Part shown: piece after piece, positions 1-8,913 of the stretch
Position numbering within the stretch: position 1 is the stretch's first letter
How the letters are laid out: the number at the start of each line of letters is the position of its first letter
Assembly: GCA_916610825.1 (NCBI GenBank)
Contig: OU744449.1
Location: 186,001-250,000, forward strand
Source of the DNA: Haliclystus octoradiatus
Lineage: Eukaryota; Cnidaria; Staurozoa; Stauromedusae; Haliclystidae
DNA length: 64,000 bases
Reading direction: 5' to 3'
Made by a program: the position numbers and the translations under genes
The notes under the pieces: model-generated
Database searches by the model: none
The model's input: the letters and a program-made list of their open reading frames with translations, nothing else
Told to the model about the DNA's origin: nothing

Positions 1-2
1 CT

Positions 3-185
3 CAGATTCTAGGTCCTCACATGGATTCGCAAGATCAATCGTTTGTCGACCATGCCTCGGCTGCAGTTGGAGATTTGTACCAATCAAGTGCCTCGTTTGG
101 AGGCGTGACCTGGGACCGAGATATTGGTCACAGCAGTTTGGACGAACTGATGCGTGACGTCATGAGGTCTGATAATGGCCATTAA
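3..185 (+). CDS. 3'-terminal exon of an unrecognised gene (partial)
   Basis: One frame is open from the left edge to a TAA at 183-185 and encodes 60 residues. The tail is rich in Ser, Asp and His and ends in a short acidic, amphipathic stretch (SLDELMRDVMRSDNGH). The other two forward frames contain stops within this stretch. The exon has no start of its own, so it is the last coding exon of a plus-strand gene lying mostly left of the window. The tail composition would suit a regulatory protein, but no domain is visible and I do not assign a function. The following 460 bp is AT-rich and reads as 3' UTR. Confidence 0.5.
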   Translation, partial: QILGPHMDSQDQSFVDHASAAVGDLYQSSASFGGVTWDRDIGHSSLDELMRDVMRSDNGH

Positions 186-545
186 GCAGTCACTGTGATT
201 CTTGACGGTGTAAGTGTAAAATTGATCGTCTTGACCCCTTGGTCTTGACTAAGAACTCTACTGTGAATTATTATTATTCTCTTTGTATAATATTTAACCT
301 AGAATTGATTGTAATATAAATATACAGTAAATGTGAATTATATTTTTAATAAGATATCCCTTTGAAATGATTGTAGCCTACGAATGATTTTATTGGTGCT
401 GTCATTTACTTTTGTACGAGGTAGTGTTGACTCGTTTCGAAGAATCGTGGCTTTCAAAATGTGAATCGAGGCTCAGTAGCGTTGACCTGTTCCTTTGTTG
501 TAATTGACTGGTGGCTGGTCGATCGACAGTGGCTTACACCGCTAC

Positions 546-585
<40 letters not shown>

Positions 586-650
586 TATTATCATTATTGT
601 TAGTATTATTATTTATATCAATGTCAGTAATCTGATGTGTCTAAGGAAAT
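186..650. other. Intergenic/3' UTR with a short (ATT)n tract
   Basis: AT-rich sequence between the partial gene and the MFS gene. A (TTA)n microsatellite of about 15 units lies near 543-587. Reading frames through it give only poly-Leu/Ile peptides, so no gene is called. Confidence 0.6.
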
Positions 651-2546
651 ATGGATTGCTCAGTTGGCAGTAGAGATGATTCGTTCTACATGCAAAAATC
701 ACACATTGGCTACGAAAGCAACGATAAACTTGATTTATTTCATTCGAATCCGGCAGACGATCGCAACGGTGGGGATGGCTCTATTGGTGACCGTGATAAC
801 GTATCAAGTTTCCTCTCCCAACGCATTGACATGAGTCTACTGCAGTACAAGGGCTTCTACTTCTTGTTTTTCGGTGCGGTGGGATCCCTATTCCCGTACC
901 TCGCTGTATTCTACAAGCAGCTATTACTTTCAGCTCATCAGGTTGGATTTTTAATTGGTTTACGTCCCTTTATCCAAATGTGCGCTGCCCCTCTCTGGGG
1001 GGCACTAGCTGATTCTTATAACGCTGGGAGAGGCGTTCTATTGTTGGCTATAGCTGCATGGCTTGTATCTAACTTCAGCATATGTCTTGTTAAACCGAGC
1101 CCACATCTAACATCAACGAACTGCAACCAGAACCTGACATATCTCTCCTTACCTGACTACTCTAGTTTACCAATCAGCAACTGGCATGAACAGAAGATTA
1201 ATACTTCGCGAAATCGTTTCCGTCGGTCTGCGATTAAGAAGAACCAATCGGCAACACTGGGAAAGATTAATACTGCTGGCATTGATTCTGTTGATTCCAA
1301 TCTAGAACAGTTAATACTTGCCGATGAGATCGAAGAAGAATTTGACTCTTTTAATATGGAAGGGGGATATCCCTGGCCAATAGAGGCTGTGTCATACGAA
1401 GACGAGACCAACCAAGGGGAATCGTATGAGTGGATCAGTTTAAAAGAAGACGCCCCCCTCTTCACGGTGCTGCTTGTGATCACGGTGTGCGGGACGATTG
1501 TTTCGTCACCTGCCGCGACGTTGGCTGATACTGCAACACTACAAGCCCTTGGTGAGACCAATCAAGCAACAAACATATATATAAAATAATGACATAATGA
1601 TGATGTTTGTCTAACGATATTTGTTTGTTTGCCTGTTTTAGGTGATGAATCGTATCTCTACGGTCAGCAGAGACTCTGGGGTGCCTTTGGCTGGGGACTA
1701 GGGGCATTTGTTGTCGGGGCTGTTGTTAGTACGATACAAGAACAACAGTTATGCTCTGATCCAAAGCACGTGGATTATATGCTGTCGTTTTATGTTTATG
1801 CCGCCTTGATGGCGCTTGCATTTGTAACGGCCACTCTATTTCGCTTTGAACCAACGGAAATCACTGATAAACCATATGCAACGTCATTCGGTGAAGGAGT
1901 TCGCATTTTCATTGGCTGTCAGAATGCTACGTTCGTTTTGACTCTGCTTTGTACTGGTGCCGCTATGGGCTTTATCCACACATTTCTATTTTGGCATTTA
2001 CACGACATGGGTGGTTCTCAGCTGCTGTTTAGTATCGTGGCTGCTACTCAATGTCTCTCGGAGGTGGTCATGTATTTTCTATCCGGCCATCTGATACTAA
2101 AGATTGGTTATGATAACGTATTCTACATTGGGCTAATTAGCAATGTCATTCGATTGCTTGCTTATTCTGCAATTTCACAGCCAGTCTATTCAATCCCTTT
2201 GGAGATTTTACAGGGCGTTAGTTCAGCGTCTGTTTGGACTGCGGCTGTGTGCTACGTGGGCCTTATTCCTGGTGCGCAGATCACTCTTCAAGCATTGCTT
2301 CATGGAATATACTGGGGCCTCGGGCATGGTGGAGGGGGGATTCTTGGTGGGGTTTTAATGACATACATTGGATCAAGTGCTACATTTATAGTGTATGGTG
2401 TGATATGCCTACTAAATCTTGGTGTGTTAATATTAATAAAATATTGGAGTAAAGTGTTAAAGATGTTAGGTAACTATACATACGTAGAAAACATTCCTGC
2501 AGGAACTTATATCTTGATGACAGCTAAAGATAGGTCAATGTATTAA
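651..2546 (+). CDS. MFSD6: MFSD6-like major facilitator superfamily transporter
   Basis: Two exons, 651-1551 and 1642-2546, join in phase 1 across a 90-bp GT-AG intron and give 601 residues. Exon 1 carries a hydrophilic N-terminus, then the first membrane helices with an MFS loop-2/3 signature (GFLIGLRPFIQMCAAPLWGA then LADS), then a roughly 120-residue polar loop with several N-glycosylation sequons. Exon 2 opens with YLYGQQRLWGAFGWGLGAF, a hallmark of the MFSD6/MFS_1_like family, and supplies the remaining helices. Family members are integral membrane proteins; the transported substrate is not well established and cannot be read from the sequence. The start at 651 is the first ATG in the frame. 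The stop lies 86 bp from the stop of the convergent SGNH gene. It could equally be MFSD6L, which is closer in length. Confidence 0.85.
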
Positions 2547-2603
2547 AGTGATACGTCTGTAATCATGTATTGTACTAATCTATAAAATATTTACAATTCA
2601 ATC

Positions 2604-2613
2604 TTTATTTATT
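2604..2613 (-). promoter_or_regulatory. Overlapping AATAAA polyadenylation signals
   Basis: Read on the minus strand, two overlapping AATAAA hexamers lie about 20-30 bp beyond the stop codon of the SGNH membrane protein gene, the expected place for its poly(A) signal. Confidence 0.55.
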
Positions 2614-2632
2614 TACATAATGGGCTGTCCGT

Positions 2633-5600
2633 CTATCCCACAGAGACGATGGATCGAGGCATATGCGGATTCAGACACCCTAATATAATATGCGCCATTT
2701 TCTCATAACCTCGTTCTGTAAGATGCAAATGGTCATCCCATAACAGGGCTTCGTTTACTGAATTTAAAGAATGCCGTTGCAATTTCGAGGCTAGATCACA
2801 TAAAATTGTTTTATCGGAGTTCATCTTTGCATAATCTCGTAGGCGTTGGTTGATTTTTAATCGCATTTTCATAAGTACTCCGTAACCGGGCCATACTTCA
2901 ATCGCATTCTCCGGTATTGTAAGCAGCATCGTATGTGCACCCCGTTCGTTTGCTACTTTATGCAAGCGTTCAATGTCCTTGGCTATCCGTGGCTCCCAAA
3001 CCGTTTCCAATTGACTAAGAAATTCCTGATCATCTGCAAAGTTTTTCACGTGTAAAATATCATTTGTTCCGCCTAATATTATAACCCAATCAAAAGGGTG
3101 AGATGCGTTGCCCATGACCAGCGGTAATCTATTGGTCATCTGCTTATGTGTCATCTCACCCACAATTCCTTTCGTGGCCACTTCGATTGGATAATGAAAC
3201 TGATATGATATTAGCCGCTGGAGTATATCGCCGTACGGGTGAAACTGTTTTCCGTGATTATAGTATCCAGCCGTGAGACTATCACCAAAACAGAGAATCT
3301 CCATTCGACTGTGATCGTGTGGATAGAAAACTTTTGGACGAGATGGTGTAGTTACCTTGGCAATTTGGGATGGAATGGTCTTAATTGGTCTTGATGTTGG
3401 GGTTGGCCTGGGCTTGCTTCTCGATGGACCATGCAGAGGTGACTTATGGGTTGGACTTGGGTTATGCTTTGTTGCTGACAATGGCGGAGCAATCCCGAGC
3501 GATTTTAAATTTCGTAACAGTTCTTTCACATTCATCGTAGGTGGTGACTTTGTAGGTTTGAAGTGGGGCGTGACCTTATCAACATCCGTGACATGTCTAT
3601 TTCGTTGCGTTGGTTTACTTGCATTCGATTCACTTTGTTTCAGACGTGTCGTTTGTGGATCTGTTGCATTATGTTGCATTGTGGGTGCATTCGTCACCTG
3701 ATGCGGTGATAATGTTGTTGTGTTTGTTGTGCTTTTTAACTCGTTTAAATTGGAATGACCAACGTTAGCTATGATTAAAGGTACAAGCTTAGCAACCATA
3801 CGCTGCAGTGAGAAACTAGAGTTACCAACGAATTGATCTTCTATTGTTTTTTCGGTTGATGATGAATTAATGGGTTTTGAATCGCTTTCTTTAGCAGCCA
3901 CTTCCGTTTGGTTGAAATGCAGCGACTGGTTCATCTGTGTGGTTGGTTCTATTGCAGACGGCGTCTGGGTGGTGGTTCTTGTATTGGATCCATTGCTAGT
4001 TGCTGAAATGTTATTATTGTTATAATTATCGACTAATTTGGGTTGTGTTTGATTTGCTGCGTTCAAAACACTCTCTACGCCATCAATGACCATACGATTT
4101 GCGGCAGAATGTTGGATTTCATCTTTGAACTCTTTCATCATATCAATGATATTATGTAGCATGGTAGTATTTGATACCATCTTAACTGCTGTGCCATTGG
4201 TCGATTGATTGTCATGTGCTGGTCTGATTGGAATGTTTTGTCTTTTGCCTGTCGAATGATGATACCAGGTAGCTTGTTTCTTCGTTGGATGGACGCTTTC
4301 TGTGGTGACGTGGCTTTTATGCTTTCGTTTCTCTTTAAATATAGCCAATAAACCTTTCACTTTCAATGGTTTTCCAGTCGTTATTTTATCCTTGAGCTGA
4401 CCGCTCACACAAACAGATAAATATCTCCGTTTTGCTTTTGTTAAACTCAAAACGCCATGCGTTCTGTAGAATGTTGATTGACAGACCGTCTTCTTCTTCT
4501 TTGTAGATTTGGATGATGTTTTGCATACTGTTAATTTATACAGATTTTTGCCTCCTTCCACCCTGTGCTTCTTCTCACTCAAGCCAACATTATCTGATCT
4601 ATCAAATCCTCTTAAACGGTGGCATTTTTCTACTCTGTAATTTTTTTTCGACCATTTCCGTGATGATGCTTTCCCAGTCGTTTTGTCTTTTACTGAGTGT
4701 TTTACTTTCGATCCTTTCGCTTTTTTCAGTGTATTATATTTTTCTTTCGTTTTGTTCGTTTTTTGATCGTTTTTAACTTTTCGGAGGTGAATTGATGTTT
4801 GTTTTTTTGTCGACTTGATGAGTTTTTGCATTCCCAAAGGCAAATGCTTTTCTTTATTCTTTTTCATTATTCTCTTCTTACTATCTTTTTTCGGATGAGA
4901 GTGTTTTTTGGGTTTCGCAATTTCTTGTCTTTTTTTGTTTGATGCATTGTCGTGTCTCTTTCTTTTAACATGAAAAACATTTTTGCTTTTCTCTCCCATC
5001 TTAATTTTATAGTTCTGCTTTTGACTTTTTGCGTGTTTTGATTTGTCACTTGACTTCTGCGTAACTTTCGTTTCTTGAACACGTGACTTGTGATGGTTGC
5101 TATGGGTGATGATTGATTTTTTAAGCAGAACCTTATTTGTTTCATTGTGACTGCCTCTTTTTGATTTCAGTATTCTTGCTGTGAATTTAGTTGTTTTTAA
5201 TTTCTTTTGCTTTCCATGAGTCTGTGTATTTTTCTTTTTATTACCAATTGACGCTTTTTTTGCCTGCTTTGCCATCGGTCTTGTAAATCGATCACTTTTA
5301 TCATTCTTTTTCTTTTCATCCTTTTTCTTTCGCTTTATTTTTTCTACTTTTTTCGCAAACGCATGTTTTAATCTTTTAAAATAATTCTGTCTTAAAAACC
5401 TGTTCCCCTGTTTCCCATGGTTAGTTACCTTTTTGCTTTGCTCTTTCTTCTTCATCACCATCTTTCTTGCATTTATCTTGGACTTGGTTGGTGCCTTGTG
5501 AAGCGATTTCATTCTTTGAAAGTAGTTGCTGTTACTAATGTCCTTTATCTTGACTTTTGGTTTCAGAAGGATCTTTTTGTTTTCATGTAAGAAACGTTCA

Positions 5601-7078
5601 TGTGGCGTTTTCTTATTTTTGAAATGATCTACAATCGTTGCATGGAGGACAGCGGTGTGATGGTTAGCCGATGAATGCTTCCTAACAGTTTTTTTTGTAG
5701 TGCTGATGTGAACTTTCTTTTTGTTTCCCTTGCTATGGCTGCTGATGGTGATAATGGTACTATTAGATGGGATGTTGTAATTGCTGTCACCCTTGGAAAC
5801 TGTTGCGTTGGTAACCCTGTTTCTGTCACCCTTGGAAACTGTTGCGTTTGTAACCCTGTTGCTGTCACCCTTGGAAACTGTTGCATTGGTAACCCTGATG
5901 CTGTCACCCTTGGGAGCTGTTGCGTTGGTTACCCTGTTTCTGTCAACCTTGGAAACTGTTGCGTTGGTTACCCTGTTGCTGTCACCTTTGGAATCTGTTG
6001 CGTTGGTAACCGTGCCGTTGTCAATGTTCATATGTGGCTTCTCTCTTTCGCTCGCAAGGCCAACTGGTAGGATGCTGTTGACTCTGTCTGGTGTTTCTAT
6101 GTAACTGATATTATTTACCTTGATGGTGTTAGACAACCACAATGCACCTCTCCTCTGAGTTGGTCTCTCCATACCATAATACCTCTCTTTGTCATTGTAA
6201 TTATCATTGGCCATTGCTTGCATCGGATTCCCAGTAGTTAAACTGGGTCTCTGTAACCATGGATACCATTGCCTGATTTCTGAAGGGCCGTTAACTGTCG
6301 GTGGCACTACGTACCCCTCTTCCCTCTTCACACCCCATTGGCTCTCGTCATCATGAACCGGTTTGATCTCTTTCATGACGTTGCTTCTTTTTATAGCATC
6401 TGGCTCTGTGATGTCTTCTTTCTGTGCTTCGCTTAAACGCAAACGATGCTTCAACAGGGTGAATTCTACGGCAGTGAGCTTCGATGCCTCAAATCCTAAA
6501 TCGCCACTAGAACCTGATCCACTTTCTCCATCATCTCGATTCCATTCGTTTTGATGAGCGTGAAAATGAGGAGGGATGCGATGTCGCTTCTCTTTTTCAT
6601 GGTGATTGTTTTTTCTTCTTTGTTCCCTGTGTCTTTTCCATTTAACTGAATGTACAGGTCCCGTTGTCGTCATTGTTGTTGTTGTTTCCTTGATTAGTTT
6701 GATGGTAGGTGATGTCCTGTTTTCATGTGATTTATTATTAGTAAACGAGGCTGAATGCTGCGGATGTTGTGCCTGATGCATATTGATTGTCGTTGAATGT
6801 TTTCGTGGTAACAGTGCGTGATACACCACGAAAGGAAATATCACCAAGACAACAAAAATCAAAATCAAAGCAACAATCTCCCGGTGTGAATTCAAAAGAA
6901 CAATTGAATCAGTCAAATATTTTTTCACTTTTGACTCATTTCGCTGCTGTTTTTCTTCGCTCTTCTCTTCTTGCCGTAATGTTGTATCCTTTTTATTAGC
7001 TCTGTTCTGGTGCCTTGTGTCTCGTTCGCGTTTTGTTTGCTGGCGACGAGGCTTGGTATTGTCATGTGGTTTGACCAT
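2633..7078 (-). CDS. 1481-aa single-exon membrane protein with lysine-rich ectodomain and C-terminal SGNH/GDSL hydrolase
   Basis: One uninterrupted 4.4-kb frame. Residues 1-65 are basic and polar, about 68-90 form one hydrophobic membrane segment, and there is no cleavable signal, so a type II topology with the bulk outside the cell or in the lumen is inferred. Residues about 345-435 hold six 13-residue repeats of the form NATVSKGDSNRVT, each with an N-glycosylation sequon. Residues about 480-880 are extremely Lys/Ser/His-rich, and 1000-1250 are Thr/Asn/Pro-rich. The last ~220 residues form an SGNH hydrolase: block I GDSLTAG (Ser nucleophile), a block II glycine (KGIVGEMTHK), block III GGTND, and block V DDHLHLTERGY with the Asp/His pair. 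All catalytic positions are present, so esterase or deacylase activity is plausible; the substrate is unknown. The absence of introns is unusual beside intron-rich neighbours. It is convergent with the MFS gene. Confidence 0.85.
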   Translation of the reverse strand: MVKPHDNTKPRRQQTKRERDTRHQNRANKKDTTLRQEEKSEEKQQRNESKVKKYLTDSIVLLNSHREIVALILIFVVLVIFPFVVYHALLPRKHSTTINMHQAQHPQHSASFTNNKSHENRTSPTIKLIKETTTTMTTTGPVHSVKWKRHREQRRKNNHHEKEKRHRIPPHFHAHQNEWNRDDGESGSGSSGDLGFEASKLTAVEFTLLKHRLRLSEAQKEDITEPDAIKRSNVMKEIKPVHDDESQWGVKREEGYVVPPTVNGPSEIRQWYPWLQRPSLTTGNPMQAMANDNYNDKERYYGMERPTQRRGALWLSNTIKVNNISYIETPDRVNSILPVGLASEREKPHMNIDNGTVTNATDSKGDSNRVTNATVSKVDRNRVTNATAPKGDSIRVTNATVSKGDSNRVTNATVSKGDRNRVTNATVSKGDSNYNIPSNSTIITISSHSKGNKKKVHISTTKKTVRKHSSANHHTAVLHATIVDHFKNKKTPHERFLHENKKILLKPKVKIKDISNSNYFQRMKSLHKAPTKSKINARKMVMKKKEQSKKVTNHGKQGNRFLRQNYFKRLKHAFAKKVEKIKRKKKDEKKKNDKSDRFTRPMAKQAKKASIGNKKKNTQTHGKQKKLKTTKFTARILKSKRGSHNETNKVLLKKSIITHSNHHKSRVQETKVTQKSSDKSKHAKSQKQNYKIKMGEKSKNVFHVKRKRHDNASNKKRQEIAKPKKHSHPKKDSKKRIMKKNKEKHLPLGMQKLIKSTKKQTSIHLRKVKNDQKTNKTKEKYNTLKKAKGSKVKHSVKDKTTGKASSRKWSKKNYRVEKCHRLRGFDRSDNVGLSEKKHRVEGGKNLYKLTVCKTSSKSTKKKKTVCQSTFYRTHGVLSLTKAKRRYLSVCVSGQLKDKITTGKPLKVKGLLAIFKEKRKHKSHVTTESVHPTKKQATWYHHSTGKRQNIPIRPAHDNQSTNGTAVKMVSNTTMLHNIIDMMKEFKDEIQHSAANRMVIDGVESVLNAANQTQPKLVDNYNNNNISATSNGSNTRTTTQTPSAIEPTTQMNQSLHFNQTEVAAKESDSKPINSSSTEKTIEDQFVGNSSFSLQRMVAKLVPLIIANVGHSNLNELKSTTNTTTLSPHQVTNAPTMQHNATDPQTTRLKQSESNASKPTQRNRHVTDVDKVTPHFKPTKSPPTMNVKELLRNLKSLGIAPPLSATKHNPSPTHKSPLHGPSRSKPRPTPTSRPIKTIPSQIAKVTTPSRPKVFYPHDHSRMEILCFGDSLTAGYYNHGKQFHPYGDILQRLISYQFHYPIEVATKGIVGEMTHKQMTNRLPLVMGNASHPFDWVIILGGTNDILHVKNFADDQEFLSQLETVWEPRIAKDIERLHKVANERGAHTMLLTIPENAIEVWPGYGVLMKMRLKINQRLRDYAKMNSDKTILCDLASKLQRHSLNSVNEALLWDDHLHLTERGYEKMAHIILGCLNPHMPRSIVSVG
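5790..6030 (-). repeat. 39-bp coding tandem repeats (six units)
   Basis: Inside the SGNH membrane protein gene. Each 39-bp unit encodes 13 residues beginning NAT (units include NATVSKGDSNRVT, NATVSKVDRNRVT and NATAPKGDSIRVT). Because the unit length is a multiple of three, the opposite strand is also open here; those frames are shadows. Confidence 0.85.
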
Positions 7079-7340
7079 GAACGATAGTAATCATGAGATC
7101 GAACCTTTGAAACAAAAACAAACAGACAATTATTCTCATTATTCGTTCGTTCGCCCACATAATGTCATATTTTTATTAATATTTTCCGTACTTACATTAC
7201 TGTTCAGTTGATCTGTTCTCCTCATACGACCGCTCCCTACACAGTCAATCAAAGTTCATGCATGTGTGTTAATTAATTAATCCATTTAATATTCCACTTT
7301 GTACTATTGCCCCTTTGCCTGTCCACAATAATCCAGGGAG

Positions 7341-7982
7341 TAAAGCCATCAAGCCACAGACGATAGTATTCAGAGACTTGCCTCATCACAGGCTGAATGA
7401 AACCATTCATTAGACACACCTGCCGCATAACGCAAACGGAGGCTAGCCGCGTTACCATGCTACCAGCGGTTCAACGACGTTTTTATTATTTGACAGTTAT
7501 GAAAAGGGCATTCTGCAAAGAGATGACATTGCCACGTACCTTTCCATTCCTTCCACTGTGGAACAGTGATCTGTGTCCCTGTCAACGTGAAGTTATTTCC
7601 TGTTGGTCTTTTGTGCAATCACTAACAAAATCCATACTAAGTTACTTACTTAATGTTATATGTTGACATTGTTATTTATGCAACAACTCACGAAGCTTCA
7701 ACATAACAGTCTCGTCATAAACACCAATCATTATTCAATGTCTAATGTTCCCAAATTTCAATTTACATCACTTAAATATTCTACTTCTTTAAACATTATT
7801 CCAACATTCCATTTTACGACTATATGATTTCTTAATTTGATTTCTATGATTTACACTCACGACTTCTATTTGAGACAATATTTAAATAAATGTGTCTAGT
7901 TAATGGTTTCATCATGGTTTCATTCAGCCTGTGATGAGGCAAGTCTCTGAATACTATCGTCTGTGATTTGTGATGGCATTAC
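7341..7982. repeat. Inverted repeat, arms ~70 bp, ~500 bp apart
   Basis: The left arm (7341-7417) and right arm (about 7890-7982) are near-identical reverse complements across a core of about 50 bp that includes CAGAGACTTGCCTCATCACA. The right arm carries an extra short duplication (ATGGTTTCATC). The interior has no coding capacity. This fits a non-autonomous foldback or MITE-like element; no target-site duplication is obvious. Confidence 0.55.
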
Positions 7983-8179
7983 AGAAATTTTTAACATGTA
8001 CATAATATGCAAAGTTCAAAGTTGTAAATAGTTTTTTAGATCTTACATCTTCGAAATGTAACAAAATTAATTAAAAAAATATATATTTAAATTTGATTCG
8101 ATTGATGAATATACATGGCTTCACACGTCAACATTACTGACGTTACAAACCAATACAAAACGAATTATTTTTGGATTTA

Positions 8180-8450
8180 AATTTATCAAACATTGTCATT
8201 TGATCTGCATATTGAGAAAATAGTAAAAAAAATTAATCGTGGTCTTGCTGTACTAAATTTGTTCCGGGATTTGTTCGCAACTTTATCCCTCAAGATACTG
8301 CTAAATTACTTGCCAATACCATCTGGTCTTGTCGCATTTCGACTGAACTGCTCTGTCGTATGGGGAATTGCAAGAAGCAACATATTGATCGCCTCCAGAG
8401 ATTGCAGAACAGAGGCACAAGGACAGACTATAATTCGCTGTAAATATTGA
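8180..8450 (+). pseudogene. Non-LTR retrotransposon relic (C-terminal end of RT ORF)
   Basis: The frame encodes IEKIVKKINRGLAVLNLF, then a CSVVWG box, and in another frame LQRLQNR. Together these match the conserved tail downstream of the reverse transcriptase domain in jockey/CR1-type LINEs (HxxxIxxKIxxxxGxL ... YCSxVWG ... LQRLQNR). Frameshifts and stops show it is dead. It is too short to place in a clade. Confidence 0.55.
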
Positions 8451-8913
8451 ACACGGGTCTCTGTGATGCTTAGTCAAATTTGGTTGGCTATCAGTGAGAG
8501 ACAGAATACCATCCACAATTTCCACAAGAACACGCTCGTATTCTCATAACGATATCTAAATTGAGCCAAGCCATGCAAGTCATCCAAACACGCTGGAGCT
8601 CGTAAGTGAAGGTGTTTACGAGTATCCCGTGGAAAAGATTAATCGGGTTCTGAATGAAGGTGATGATGATGATTGCAAAGTAGAAACTAAGAAAATCTCA
8701 AGACAGTACAACAGAAAAGATATCTATACATTTAAAAACAAATGAACAAATGCAGATTAAACAGCACTTACAATTCAGGTCTCTAATTATTATAATTTAT
8801 TAATTACATTGAATCTTAATCTCAACCGCTGCTGATCAATTATGTTCACGCAGTCAGAGATATATCTATTGGATATATAGATATATATATATATATGTAT
8901 ATGATTATGATTT

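Larger units (their letters stand above)
7079..8913. other. Intergenic region with inverted repeat and LINE relic
   Basis: AT-rich DNA between the starts and ends of flanking minus-strand genes. The two structures I can support in it, an inverted repeat (7341-7982) and a decayed LINE fragment (about 8180-8450), have their own entries. A (TA)n tract lies at about 8877-8896. No further coding sequence is supported. Confidence 0.5.

Noticed and set aside
5675-6104. Plus-strand frames of 107-131 codons with VTLGNCCVGNPV-like repeats
   Set aside because: They are antisense shadows of the 39-bp coding repeats in the SGNH membrane protein gene.
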